Assembly: GCA_028829895.1 (NCBI GenBank)
Contig: CM054178.1
Location: forward strand, 26,583,701 to 26,647,700
Direction: 5' to 3'
DNA length: 64,000 nucleotides
DNA from: Sinotaia quadrata
Lineage: Eukaryota > Mollusca > Gastropoda > Architaenioglossa > Viviparidae
Under the pieces are notes generated by a model. It searched no databases, was not told the origin of the DNA, and worked only from the letters and a program-made list of their open reading frames with translations. Positions 36,173 to 46,724 of the stretch are shown in pieces (position 1 is the first letter of the stretch; each line of letters opens with the position of its first letter). The position numbers were made by a program, and so were the translations under genes.

Positions 36173-36375
36173 AGGAGAAAAGAGAAAATGGGGAAAGAGA
36201 GAACTTATTTTTTGTTAACCACCCACTTAATATTGATTCGATGTTCACGTGTTCACTTCGTTAGATGCATCCATAGAATTTAATGAGAAATCTATCAACG
36301 ACCACGTTTTCCATCTTACGAATCTAAACATAGTAAATGTTCCACGCAGGAAACCGAGATGTCCCAGTGCGAAGA

Positions 36376-37000
36376 CTGCAATAAAACAATAAAATAGAGT
36401 TAATAAGATAAAATAACAAAACAATAAAATAGAGATTTTAAGATATAACAACAAAACATTAAAACAGAGATAATAAGATATAACAACAAAACAATAAAAC
36501 AGAGATAATAAGACATAATAACAAAATAATAAAACAGTGATAATAAGATATAACAACAAAACATTAAAACAGAGATAATAAGATATAACAACAAAACAAT
36601 AAAACAGAGATAATAAGATATAACAACAAAACAATAAAACAGAGATAATAAGATATAATAACAAAATAATAAAACAGAGAAAGTAAGGTGTAACAACACA
36701 GTGATAAAATAGATATTAAGATATAACAACAAAATAATAAAACAGAGATAATAAGATGTAACAAGAAATTAATAAAACAGAGGTAATAAGATGTAACAAC
36801 AAATTAATAAAACAGAGGTAGTAAGATGTAACAACAAAATGATAATCCAGAAATAGTAAGATGTAGCAAGTACTTAATAAAACAGAGATACTAAGTTGTA
36901 ACAACAAAATAATAAAACAATGATACTAAGATGTGACAAGAATGTAATAAAAAAGAGATTCTGAGATGTCCCAATGCTAAGATAAAACAGAAATAATAAA
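36376..37000. repeat. Minisatellite, ~35 bp x ~17, open in all minus frames
   Basis: AACAACAAAACAATAAAACA + GAGATAATAAGATAT. Because 35 is not a multiple of three, the minus strand reads through all three frames in turn and gives four overlapping hydrophobic frames (LLYLIISVLLFC-like, 63-139 codons). Right of 36800 the copies are diverged. Confidence 0.95.
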
Positions 37001-37084
37001 TTAGAGATACTGAGATGTTCCTGTACGAAGACTAAAAGGAAATAATAAAATAAGAAATACTAAGTCCTCCTATGAGTAACAATT

Positions 37085-37374
37085 AAATAGTCAAACAAGA
37101 AATATTGAGATATCCAGTGCCAAGATTAAAAAGTAAGTAATAAGACACAGATATCGAGATGCCCTAGTGCCAAGATTAAAAAGTAAGTAATAATTCAGAG
37201 ATATCGAGATGCCCTAGTGCCAAGATTAAAAAGTAAGTAATGACAGAGATATCGAGATGCCCTAGTGCCAAGATTAAAAAGTAAGTAATAAGACAGAGAT
37301 ATCGAGATGCCCTAGTGCCAAGATTAAAAAGTAAGTAATAAGACAGAGATATCGAGATGTCCTAGTGCCAGCAC
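37085..37374. repeat. Minisatellite, ~47-50 bp x ~5.5
   Basis: GAGATGCCCTAGTGCCAAGA then TTAAAAAGTAAGTAATAAGA and CAGAGATATC. Confidence 0.96.
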
Positions 37375-37740
37375 TAACAAACAAAAAGAATAAAATATAT
37401 ATTCATATAAACAAGTATTTCAATACGTATACATTTACAGAAATAGATTTTGTTAACTGTGGACTTAACAGAAAAATTATATATTCTGCTTCAGACAAAT
37501 TTCATTTTGCCGAGCAGGTAACTAGTTCCCTTGTATTACTTGAATTAGCAGCTTTGTTATGTAACATTACTACTACAAATAATTATTTGTTCTTTGCAAA
37601 TATCTACATTTCAATTCTGCATAGTATGCAGCTGTACATTTACAGTTCTCTACATTTTTTATTTCTTATTTGGGCGGAAGGAGGAATAGCGTTTAGAATA
37701 AGATGTTATTTTATTTATTATTAACCATCCCAGACTTTCC
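37375..37740. other. Spacer with a 119-codon + frame of unknown meaning
   Basis: The + frame 37365-37724 starts in the neighbouring array and continues through unique sequence. Its product is AT-codon-biased with no motif I recognise. Not called as a gene. Confidence 0.35.
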
Positions 37741-37744
37741 GTAA

Positions 37745-37945
37745 CTGTAAGATAGAAAACTTCTTGTAGTTGGTCACCGTAGTTAGAGAGATAAGTGAGA
37801 TATAATACTTGCTGTAACCGTAAGTCGGTCACAAAACATCTTGTTGGTTTTAGAGAGATAAGAGAGATATAATACTTGCTCTGAAGTAAGACGGTCACAA
37901 AACATCTTGTTGGTTTTAGAGAGATATGAGATATATAATTTTGCT
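37745..37945. repeat. Tandem repeat, ~65 bp x 3
   Basis: GAGAGATAAGWGAGATATAA then TACTTGCT and GGTCACAAAACATCTTGTTG. The first copy lacks part of the middle. Confidence 0.88.
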
Positions 37946-38264
37946 GTAGAACCTTAGAACGACAGGTAAGAACAGTTGCTCATACCTCGGATCATTACAC
38001 TGACACCAACGCAAGCGAGCTCACTATAAATATTTTTAAATAGAAAATAGGACAGTCGGGTTAACAAAGGCTGAGGGGAATTAACGTTACGTTTAGGTTT
38101 TGTATACAAGGTGTCCCTAAAGTCCTTGCGCAGCTTTAAACTTGACTAATTTCAGATGTATATAAGTGTTATGAATTTATAATAAACAGCGCTGACACCT
38201 GAAATCTTAAAACACTCTCGATTTTTATTCTTAAATTTCATCAAAATCTCAATCCTGTTTGATT

Positions 38265-38905
38265 CATTGTTCTATTCGATTTTCGAACTCTGTGAAAACA
38301 TTCCTCAGCTGCTGCTCGGTATCAGAATGGATTGCACTTGTTACCCTGGCCCTAAGATTAGCCAAACAACGAGGTTTATATACATACACAACGGCTTTGA
38401 TGTGAGTCCCAAGAAAAAATCCAGTAATGATAGGTCAGGTGACCGAGGTGGCCAAGCAAAACCCCATTCAGATACTTATAATTGAAAAATCAATCAAGTA
38501 CTACCTAAAATTACAGATAATGTCCAATGAACACCCAGCCAAAATAATCAATGCCTAAACATCAACCATTGAAAGCATCACAGATGAAATAGAAACAATG
38601 ACGCGAAATAAACTAATAATTGAACCACTCCCACACGAAATGACAGAAGTACCACTGCGACAACGTAAACCAACACAAGAGATAGAACACTAGAACAAAT
38701 GTAACAAAATCGACTTGTCCGACCTCTTAAAAAAGGAAAGGACCAGAAATGCAAAACTTCCCGAGGGCACACCAGACCATTAACTTTTAAAGAGACTCTC
38801 TCATGTTGCCAGACTTCCTGAGGCTTTTCTGTATCCACATGCGACAATTGTGACGTTTAATTTTACACTTTTGGAGAAAGTTGCCTCATCAGAAAATGTC
38901 AACTT
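38265..38905 (-). pseudogene. Mariner-like transposase pseudogene (catalytic core and C-terminus)
   Basis: Reading leftwards on the minus strand, pieces in different frames carry family motifs in the right order: LTFSDEATF at about 38900-38873 (second catalytic acid region of the DDE/D fold), TEKPQEVWQHERVSLKVN at about 38830-38775, VSEWGFAWPPRSPDL with LLDFFLG down to 38407, and HIKAVVYVYKPRCLANLR leading to a TGA at 38265-38267. WPPRSPDL.PLDFFLWG is a hallmark of mariner/IS630-type transposases. At least three frame changes and an in-frame stop separate the pieces. The expected motif carrying the third catalytic acid, between about 38680 and 38490, is not recognisable. The encoded enzyme would cut and rejoin DNA at the inverted repeats; this copy cannot. 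Confidence 0.88.
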
Positions 38906-38946
38906 GACTTTAGCTAAGCAATGCATACAGTTGACATTTTCTGATG
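38887..38946. repeat. 17-bp perfect inverted repeat within the transposase remnant
   Basis: CATCAGAAAATGTCAAC (38887-38903) and GTTGACATTTTCTGATG (38930-38946) are exact reverse complements with a 26-bp spacer. The left arm encodes the LTFSDE motif on the minus strand, so the right arm is an inverted copy of that motif. Confidence 0.95.
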
Positions 38947-39182
38947 AATTGCTGTTGTGAATCAGTTCAGCTAACCAAAACACACAGTCAGTTTTTTACT
39001 TCTTTGCTTGTCACTTTTCAGTCGATTAGATGGACTGGAAAAAAAATTACAACTTTTCCAAATTCATGAAGACAATTCAGTAATTAAGCTTTCAAACGAT
39101 GTTTATTGTAAGTGTTTAACATATATACATTGAAGTTATTGAAGTTTAAAACTACACAGGTACTTTTGGGACATTCTGCATA

Positions 39183-40221
39183 GCTAATGTCTCTGCCACA
39201 TAACTAAGCAGATTTGAGTTACTAGTTTGTGATTAACAGAAATTTTTTTTAGAGTAGATTACTAATTACTATAGTAGAATTTGGATGTTATAAACTGTTG
39301 AAGACTGTGTAATTGGGGTAGCCGGTGACATCACAGAATATTTTGGGCACTACTGGATGGCTGTATGTCAGGTCGGATGAACTACGGTATTTCACGTACT
39401 TTTAAGCACAGCGAATGTTCTCTGGCTCTAGGTAGCTCGTTGTTCACAGTTTCCAGCCGCTCAGTGTTCACATGTTCCAGTCACAATATCGCACACAAGT
39501 TCCGAACTGTGAGGACAGAGGCGTACAAGATTCTCTGAACTGGAATTTTTTTTCCTCATTATCATTTCATGGTACACGCTCTATCGGTGGAGAGTTTTTA
39601 GTATGGCTTTTAAACTGTAATAATTACTTCTGACAATTAAACATCCTATTAAAATATAGTAATATTAAAAATGTTTATGAAGACCCATGACTAATTACGC
39701 ATTCTTAGCTCAGCGGAAAACGAAGCTGTGAATGGTTAGTTGGCAGGAAGTGGTAAATATCTATTTATAGCGCATCGTGACCTGTTCGTAGGAACGGTAA
39801 ACTCCTTATAAGATTGTGCTTTAACTGCCATTTTATGAGCAGGTATATGACTAATATCGATATTAAATTACTGAAAATCAGTCAATACAAAACCACATTA
39901 CATTCCACGGCTTTACAGTTGACTATGCAAATGTTAATTATATTTCAACAGTATATTTTATTTCTAAATACTTTACAGCTCTATATATCATTCTTGCACA
40001 ATTTTACAGTTTTCTACAAAACTCTCAAGTGTATTTCATTTCTCTCTATTACAGAAAACATATTATTGTTGAGTACATTATAAACTTATGTAGTCTCTCT
40101 GCCTTAAAATATTGTATTACTGTATTCTCCAGTACAGTGCATAACTTTACAGTCTTCTACATTACAGTTTTCTTGTTCACAGTTCTCTGCGCTACATTTC
40201 CTTACATTATGCACTAAATTT
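39183..40221. other. Unassigned spacer
   Basis: AT-rich. From about 39890 to 40200 CTTTACAGT/TTTTACAGTTTTC words recur irregularly, a possible very old repeat. The + frames there (89 and 62 codons) are unsupported. Confidence 0.4.
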
Positions 40222-40405
40222 ATGTTTTCAAGTGACCTTGATCACATTTTGGCCTCTGTCAAATAAACTGTATACTTTGACTAATGTTTTCAAGTGACCT
40301 TAATCACATTTTGGCCTCTGTCAAATAAACTGTATACTTTGACTAATGTTTTCAAGTGACCTTAATCACATTTTGGCCTCTGTCAAATAAACTATATACT
40401 TTGAC
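40222..40405. repeat. Minisatellite, 62 bp x 3
   Basis: ATGTTTTCAAGTGACCTTRA then TCACATTTTGGCCTCTGTCA and AATAAACTGTATACTTTGAC, starting at 40222, 40284 and 40346. Almost no differences. Confidence 0.97.
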
Positions 40406-40473
40406 TTTTTCTTTCCATGTCATGCACGACATTAAGGTTCTCAACGATTTTAACTTTTACGGTTTTTATCATT

Positions 40474-40606
40474 TTGCCTCTCCTTTCCCCTGTATAAAAT
40501 ACATACTTACGAGTTATCTCTCCTTTCCCCTGTATAAAATACATACTTACGAGTTATCTCTCCTTTCCCCTGTATAAAATACATACTTACGAGCTATCTC
40601 TCCTTT
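40474..40606. repeat. Minisatellite, 40 bp x ~3
   Basis: CTCCTTTCCCCTGTATAAAA then TACATACTTACGAGTTATCT, 40 bp apart. Confidence 0.97.
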
Positions 40607-40907
40607 CGAGTTCATCAGAATGCTATTTCTGTCATTTGTTCTTATATCGCTGGAATCAGCGGGAAGGCCAAAATATACTTGCGACCCCTTATTCATTCAC
40701 GTGGGGTTTTTTTTATCCACAGGTAAAGAATTCCATCTTCTTTCATTCGTTATACATTGCCCATAAATCATTCACCGTCAATATCTTTTCCATTTAATAA
40801 ACGATTTTCAGTTTACCCTAAATAATTAACTCGTGTAAATATCTTAACGTGTACAACGAGATGACTAACCAATGTAAGCGCTCATGACCGCAGACTGTAG
40901 TCTATGC

Positions 40908-41032
40908 TGGCATTATCATTATCACCTCAAATCATCTACGTTAAACTATTTAAATACATGTGGTATATATTGGCATTATCATTATCCCCTCAAATCACCT
41001 ACGTTAAACTATTTAAATACATGTGGTTATAC
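40908..41032. repeat. Tandem duplication, 63 bp x 2
   Basis: TGGCATTATCATTATCMCCT then CAAATCAYCTACGTTAAACT and ATTTAAATACATGTGGT, starting at 40908 and 40971. Confidence 0.95.
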
Positions 41033-41830
41033 ATTTAACACAGCACTCGAATATTATATATTCGAAGTGGCGTACTGTAAACATCATCGCCAATCACCTT
41101 TCTGTTGTATTTATTTTTCAGATTTAATAACATGAATGTAAAAATAACGTACTATTCTTATTGCTATAGAATATTATTAAATTAATGTGCAATTTCATTC
41201 TTGATGTCTGTAAATTCCAGTCTGGCACAATGCCATTTTCACAGCAACTAGCAGCCATGTCTCTGCTTCTCTTGCTATTTTTAACCGACTTATCCAATAA
41301 GACGTAGATTTAATTGACACAAGGCTGGAAGAAGGGAGAGAATTTATTACGTGAGACCACTTATAAGTGTCAATTTCACTTTTTGTCAGGAACCATAATT
41401 GACTTCATACGAATGCGTCTTTTTATATCACTATACATAATTCACTTGCATTGTCTTCATTTTCCAATGTTACCCTTTCATTCCTGTGATATTACCTTCA
41501 TGTTTCGATTGCTCGTGCGTCTTTTCATTTAACTTAACGAATTTATTTATAAAATTGGCCAGCCATACTTCTTTCACAAAAAAAAAAAAATCAAAATTTC
41601 ACATGGAGCAGGAGAACAACAACAAAAAAATAATCCATACCTACAAATACGAGAGAGTGAAAGAAGGACCTGTCAAGTCAATGAATTTCCATGATATACA
41701 CAGTAACGATAACAAACAAACAAACACAGAAATCTCTAAAAATATTTAAGATGACATTTATCATTAAAAAATAGTTTGTTTGTTTTTTAAACAGCACAGC
41801 ATGTACACAGACCTAACTTGGAAAATGCGA
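41033..41830. other. Unassigned spacer
   Basis: Mostly unique AT-rich sequence with an A-run at 41579-41590. No supported gene. Confidence 0.45.
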
Positions 41831-41834
41831 ATAG

Positions 41835-42172
41835 AATAGGTTCCCTTTCGCGAGTATATGATGACAAAATGTCTACAAGACTGTATGGTGACATGAAGAT
41901 TACGGTTAGAACAGGCTCCCTTGACGGGCATTTGATGACAATACGCCCTCCAGACAAAATGAAGACATGAAGATTACGATTAGAACAGGTTCCCTTCACG
42001 GGCATTTGATGACAATACGCCCTCCAGACAAAATGAAGACATGAAGATTACGATTAGAACAGACTCCCTTCACGGGCATTTGATGACAACACGCCCTCCA
42101 GACAAAATGAAGACATGAAGATTACGATTAGAACAGGCTCCCTTCACGGGCATTTGACGATAACACGCGTAT
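41835..42172. repeat. Minisatellite, ~74 bp x ~4.5
   Basis: GAAGATTACGATTAGAACAG then GYTCCCTTCACGGGCATTTG and ATGACAATACGCCCTCCAGA. The first unit is diverged and the later ones nearly identical. Confidence 0.96.
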
Positions 42173-42299
42173 CAGATTTTTAGAAGCTGGCTTGAAGAAT
42201 ACTTATGCGACATCTCTTATTAAAAATGCCAGAGTACTTTGAAATTGGTCGTGGATCAGGTGATTCAGAGACCTGAGGAAGTGCTGCAGAATACACTTA

Positions 42300-43010
42300 C
42301 ATCTAGATGTCCATTGTCGGATAAATAACCGGATCAAAAACTGCAATGATAGACAGAGTATTGAGAAATGTCACTGTCGGATTAATAAACGGATCAAGTA
42401 CACGTAATGTAAGAGTATTGATAGATGTACACTGTCAGATAAATAACCAGATCAACGCTCCAAAGGTAGAGTATTGATAGATGTACACTGTCAGATAAAT
42501 AACCAGATCAACACTCCAAAGGTAGAGTATTGATAGATGTACACTGTCAGATAAATAACCAGATCAACACTCCAAAGGTAGAGTATTGATAGATGTACAC
42601 TGTCAGATAAATAACCAGATCAACACTCCAAAGGTAGAGTATTGATAGATGTACACTGTCAGATAAATAACCAGATCAACACTCCAAAGGTAGAGTATTG
42701 ATAGATGTACACTGTCAGATAAATAACCAGATCAACACTCCAAAGGTAGAGTATTGATAGATGTACACTGTCAGATAAATAACCGGAACAACACTCCAAA
42801 GGTAGAGTATTGATAGATGTCATATTAATAACCGGAACAAATACTACAAACTAATACCACAGTGGCAAAGGTAGATAGAGTATTTATAGATGTATCATGT
42901 CCGTTTAACAACCGGATCAAATACTAATACGAAACTAACACCTCAGTGGCCAAGGAAGGTAAAGATTGATAGATGTCTACTGTCGGATTAATAACAGTAA
43001 TTAATAAATT
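42300..43010. repeat. Minisatellite, 56 bp; ~7 near-identical core copies with diverged flanks
   Basis: Core copies start at 42421, 42477, 42533, 42589, 42645, 42701 and 42757 with ATAGATGTACACTGTCAGAT then AAATAACCAGATCAACACTC and CAAAGGTAGAGTATTG. On both sides the same monomer appears in aged forms, some enlarged by AATACTAATACGAAACT-like insertions. Confidence 0.97.
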
Positions 43011-43059
43011 TTGACATTAGCGGTTTTAAATCGTGAAATAAAATATAATTTTGGCTCCA

Positions 43060-43500
43060 TGCCTTCCCTGTGACACATAAATTAATAGCAAACATATACG
43101 AAATATTACTAAGTCCATTCTTTCTTTATCACTCAGTTAATTTACCATAAGATAATGATCACTTTCATGACTGGACTCGAGTTTTGTCAAAATTCAAAGT
43201 GATTAGAAAATATAGATTTTCTTCAACGGAATAACTTTTGGTTCATCCCCATTCGATGAATTTGTTTTGAACAAGTTTAAGACTATTAGTCTGAAAAACT
43301 ACTCATCCAATTAGAACTGGTTTGGATTAAAACAGCAATTTTAGCACGTTCTCCACCTTAGTTGTTTACTTCCAACTTTGACACTCACAAAATATACCAT
43401 CACAGGGAGTGCCTAAGGTCAGGTCACTTTGACTTTTAACACTTAATACAACAATTAAGGTTAGAAATAGGGATATACAAATTTACTCCACAACAAATAG
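43060..43500 (-). mobile_element. LTR-like repeat, copy B
   Basis: On the minus strand it begins near 43500 (TTGTGGAGTAAATTTG) and carries the same ordered landmarks as copy A and copy C: AAGTCAAAGTGACCTGACC, AGTTGGAAGTAAACAACT, AACGTGCTA, CTAATCACTTTGAAT and TCATGAAAG. It lies directly head-to-tail with copy C, about 455 bp away. Confidence 0.72.
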
Positions 43501-43523
43501 TCTACTCACATAATACATTTGTA

Positions 43524-43951
43524 TGTAAAATGAAAGTATAACATATCAATAGCAAAATGCACGAATATTTATAAGTCCATTCTACTCAATCATTCAATTA
43601 ACTCACCATTAAACTAAGAGCTGTCTTTCATGACCGGACTTCTTCCTCTCCACATTCAAAGCGATTAGAAAATAAATTCTTTGCTGAAGCTAAACTTTGA
43701 TCTCAGCCCATTGGCTGATCTCTTTCTTGTATATCTTAACCTTTGGATGATAAAAACTACTCATCCACTTAAAAGTGGTTTAGATCACAATAGTAAGTTA
43801 ACATATTCTCCACCTGAGTTGTTTACTACAACTCTTGGCATTTACAAAAGTACTTTCATAAGCAATGCCCTAGGTCGTGTCACTTTGACATTTAACAATT
43901 TATATAACAATTAATTTAGAAATAGTGATAGGCAAATTTACTCCGTTACAT
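43524..43951 (-). mobile_element. LTR-like repeat, copy C (probable 3' LTR)
   Basis: On the minus strand it begins TGTAACGGAGTAAATTTGCC at 43951 and runs through TTAAATGTCAAAGTGACACG, GAGTTGTAGTAAACAACTCA, AATATGTTAAC and CTAATCGCTTTGAATGTGG to about 43524. The TG start, the purine tract just upstream and a Gypsy pol remnant 570 bp further upstream on the same strand support an LTR. Confidence 0.75.
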
Positions 43952-43953
43952 AC

Positions 43954-43966
43954 TCCCTCATTTTTG
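43954..43966 (-). promoter_or_regulatory. Polypurine tract of the Gypsy-like element
   Basis: AAAAATGAGGGAG on the minus strand lies two bases before the TG start of copy C. A tract of this kind primes plus-strand DNA synthesis in LTR retrotransposons. Identification depends on the LTR call. Confidence 0.55.
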
Positions 43967-44520
43967 AGATGGTAACCATCCTTTTAACATCTACTCTGTT
44001 AGGAGTAAGTTTCAAAATATTACCGGTGATCCTTCCACTATGATACGAAATGAATAACTATTTTAAGACATAAGCATAATTAATTAAACTAGTTTTAGAA
44101 CAAAGATAATATAATTTTACACGCGTCATTTATCACTGAGCATTAAAATATCAAATATCTTATTAATTTTTCTCATCATCAGCTGGTACATGACTGGTTT
44201 ATATCTCCCCAATCAAAGAAGAAATACTGCACAATTCATCTAGAAAAATCAATACAATTGCCTTTCTTATAAGTTAGAAACGCGACCCGTTTATATCTCT
44301 ACACTTAAGGAATACAATACAAGTCGTGTGCAAAAATCATTATCATTATTTTTTTCCTTGTTATAGAATACAAAGTATACAGTAGAGAAGATTTTGCAGC
44401 ATTTATAGAAATTTGTACTGGATCCTTACACTTCCATTTCATGTCGGTGCCTTTGATGACTTCCACACTATATCTCTACCATTGTAGTAGTAATGACCAT
44501 CTGGTCAATCACCCATTTAC
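43967..44520 (-). other. Probable 3' internal region of the Gypsy remnant, unrecognisable
   Basis: AT-rich sequence between pol and the polypurine tract where integrase would be expected in a full element. No HHCC or DDE integrase motif is legible, so this part is deleted or too decayed. Confidence 0.4.
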
Positions 44521-45265
44521 CTTAGTCGAGTGAGCTAAGTAGGCGAGAGGTTTGTGATCTTTCTGAATGACAAAATGCTTGCCATATAGGTAGGCTTGGC
44601 ATTTCAGGACTGTCCAGACAATTCTGAGACATTTTTTCCCTGGTCGAATAATTCTGTTCAACTGCATTTAATGTACGACTGGAGTAAGCTACTGGATACA
44701 GAATAACACCATGTTTCTGCATCAGTACAGCAACTAGCCCTGCATTACTAGCATCTGTTCTGGGGACGAATTTCTCATTGAAATCAGGCTAATGGAGGAC
44801 ACGAGCTCGCGACACGCAATCTTTCAAACTAACAAAGCTGGCTACACACTCCTCGCTCCAAATCACTATCTCAGGTTTGCCTTTCCTCATCAAAACAGTG
44901 AGTGGTTTGGCAGTGGCACTAAACATGGGGATGAATTTTGATTAATAGCCAGCCAACCCCCAAAATGATTTATTACTTATCTTGGAGATGGGTATCTCCA
45001 TCTCTTTGAGCTTTCTCACTTTTGATGCCTCTGGCCACAGGAAACCTTGTCACACTGTGTGAATTCCTCATTGAAATCAGGCAAATGAAGTACAGAAGCT
45101 CACGACAGGCAGTCTTTCAAACTAGCAAAACAGGCTTCACACTCCTTACTCTAAATCATTATCTCAGGTTTGCCTTTCTGCGTCAAAACAATGAGTGGTT
45201 TGGCAATGGCACTGAACATTGGAATGAATTTTCTATAGTAACCAGCTAACTCCAAAAAGGATTGT
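44521..45265 (-). pseudogene. Ty3/Gypsy pol remnant: RT C-terminus and RNase H, partly duplicated
   Basis: Minus strand. Downstream unit (about 45050 to 44521): SKISNKSFWGLAGY, then KFIPMFSATAKPLTVLMRKG, GKPEIVIWSEECVASFVSLK, a TAG stop at 44789-44791, PDFNEKFVPRTDASNAGL (TDAS is the RNase H catalytic Asp block), YSSRTLNAVEQNYSTREK, then a one-base frame change at an A-run and IVWTVLKCQAYLYGKHF, DHKPLAYLAHSTK. Upstream unit (45265-45058) repeats only SFLELAGYYRKFIPMF through LKDCLS and PDFNEEF, with two stops. In a live element this region copies RNA into DNA and degrades the RNA strand. Both units are dead. They are similar but not identical, so the duplication is old or the units come from two related insertions. 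Confidence 0.92.
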
Positions 45266-46690
45266 CATGAAAAAAGCATAGAGCCAAAACTTATATTTTT
45301 ATTTCACTGTTCGTGCTAGACTGCTGTGGTCAAAGGGAAACAACCCACTGACAAAAAGCGCGATCGTAAGAACTCACATATACTCTAACACATATATATA
45401 AATATTAAATGTTTTATGTTCACCTAGTTCAATTTATTTTAGGACTGATGTATGTAGACATAATATATGTGTATCATATCATGCATAATATATATATATA
45501 TTATGGTGAGTTCATATATTGAGTGAATTCAATTATATTCACAAAAGCATGTGTATGTGTGTATACTTGTTTATGAGCAAATGTTAAAGTAGGAAAACTA
45601 GCCAGTGCACTAGGGAAAGCCAGTAGTTTGCCTCGGTAGTGAAGTACGTGCATTATACATCATGTGCACCAACAGAAAAAGTCATAAGATCGTTGAACCT
45701 TCTAGAATATCATGAAAAGGATAAAAGGAAGAACTGAAGGGTTGGAACAGAGAGAGAGAGAGAGAGAGTCAAAACCACCAAGACAGTAGAAACAACAGAA
45801 AGACTTTGAGATCCGCACTCGCTGCAAGGCAAATGTCATGCAGATTGGCATTACACCAGGTGACAAAGTGAACTTCTCTCTCCATGGAACATCAGATGAA
45901 ATTATAATAGGAATAACAAGTGTAGTTTTGAGAAGGTATTATGGCTGAACATGAGAATGGGAGTAACAGGAAGACAGTAACTTCGTAAAGAGCACTATTT
46001 TGTGGTGAGATTTTGTATGACAGAAACTATGCCATGCCCACTAGGGAAAGTTGGAAATATCTCTTTTCCTGTTCCACTCATAAGTCGAAAACCAAGTATC
46101 ATGAACATTGAGGCAACTTGTTTATAAATACATCGTGGTAAAGTGAAAAGTCCAATGCTTCAAGACAGTCTTGTGTGTAATGTTCTTTGCACACCGTCAT
46201 TCAGAGTCATTCAGTTCTCTCTATCTGGGCTCCATCCTGGGACATTCTATTCCACGTGTGAAGGAGCAGATTCATCTCAGACCAGAGTACAGGTGGAGAA
46301 TATATCACATTCACTAGTCTGAGGACACATTCACTCGACAAAGTATAGTGACAGCGCCAGAACGTCATTGAGGCCCAGCTATCTACCAAAGGTCAGCAAA
46401 ATCAGTGACAATTGTCACTTGGTTACAGCCAAGACTACCAGACCCAGCCCACACCTGAGGTCTAGAACAACGATTTGAATAATCATCACTGTGAGCGACG
46501 CTACAACTACAATTACTCCAAACTAGTACTCCATTGGCAAAGGTAGAAAAAATATTGATAGATGCTATATGAAAATAAAGTCTTGTGGAAAACGCAACTT
46601 GGAATATCCTTATCAATAGTATAATTTTAAGTAAAAACTATGGTATTCATTTCAGATTGATGAGTGTGGAAATGTGTATATGTAATGACG
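45266..46690. other. Unassigned block, possible gag/5' internal remnant
   Basis: Mixed-composition DNA lying where upstream pol/gag would be expected if copies C and D belong to one element. I can read no gag zinc knuckle, protease or N-terminal RT motif on the minus strand. Holds TATATATA (45491-45500) and a GA run (45752-45768). Confidence 0.35.
46520..46566 (+). repeat. Stray monomer of the 42300-43010 repeat
   Basis: CTCCATTGGCAAAGGTAGAA then AAAATATTGATAGATG parallels the array words CTCCAAAGGTAGAGTATTGATAGATG and the variant CAGTGGCAAAGGTAGATAGAG at 42862. Short, so homology is likely but not certain. Confidence 0.5.
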
Positions 46691-46693
46691 TGA

Positions 46694-46722
<29 letters not shown>
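46691..46722. repeat. (GT)n microsatellite
   Basis: GT run followed by further TGTG-rich sequence to 46745. Confidence 0.95.

Positions 46723-46724
<2 letters not shown>

Larger units (their letters stand above)
38107..39180 (-). mobile_element. Degenerate mariner-like DNA transposon, ~1.07 kb
   Basis: The left end (38107-38141: CAAGGTGTCCCTAAAGTCC...CTTTAAAC) and the inverted right end (39146-39180: TGTCCCAAAAGTACCTGTG...TTTTAAAC) form imperfect terminal inverted repeats. The TA dinucleotides at 38105-38106 and 39181-39182 fit a mariner-type target site. Between them, on the minus strand, lies a frameshifted transposase core and C-terminus. The length is shorter than the roughly 1.3 kb usual for full mariner elements, and the N-terminal helix-turn-helix part is not visible, so the copy is internally deleted and dead. 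Confidence 0.88.

Noticed and set aside
36245..36907. Membrane-protein-like frames on the minus strand
   Set aside because: Hydrophobicity comes from AT-rich 35-bp units; all minus frames look alike.
37365..37724. 119-codon + frame
   Set aside because: Starts in the neighbouring array, AT-driven composition, no motif or splice support.
38267..38485. 72-codon + frame as a gene
   Set aside because: Antisense of the mariner-like transposase C-terminus.
45022..45249. 75-codon + frame as a gene
   Set aside because: It is the antisense of a Gypsy reverse-transcriptase remnant readable on the minus strand.
46200..46620. Gag or host exon in the GC-richer block
   Set aside because: Several minus and + frames were read but none shows a zinc knuckle, protease or other known motif.
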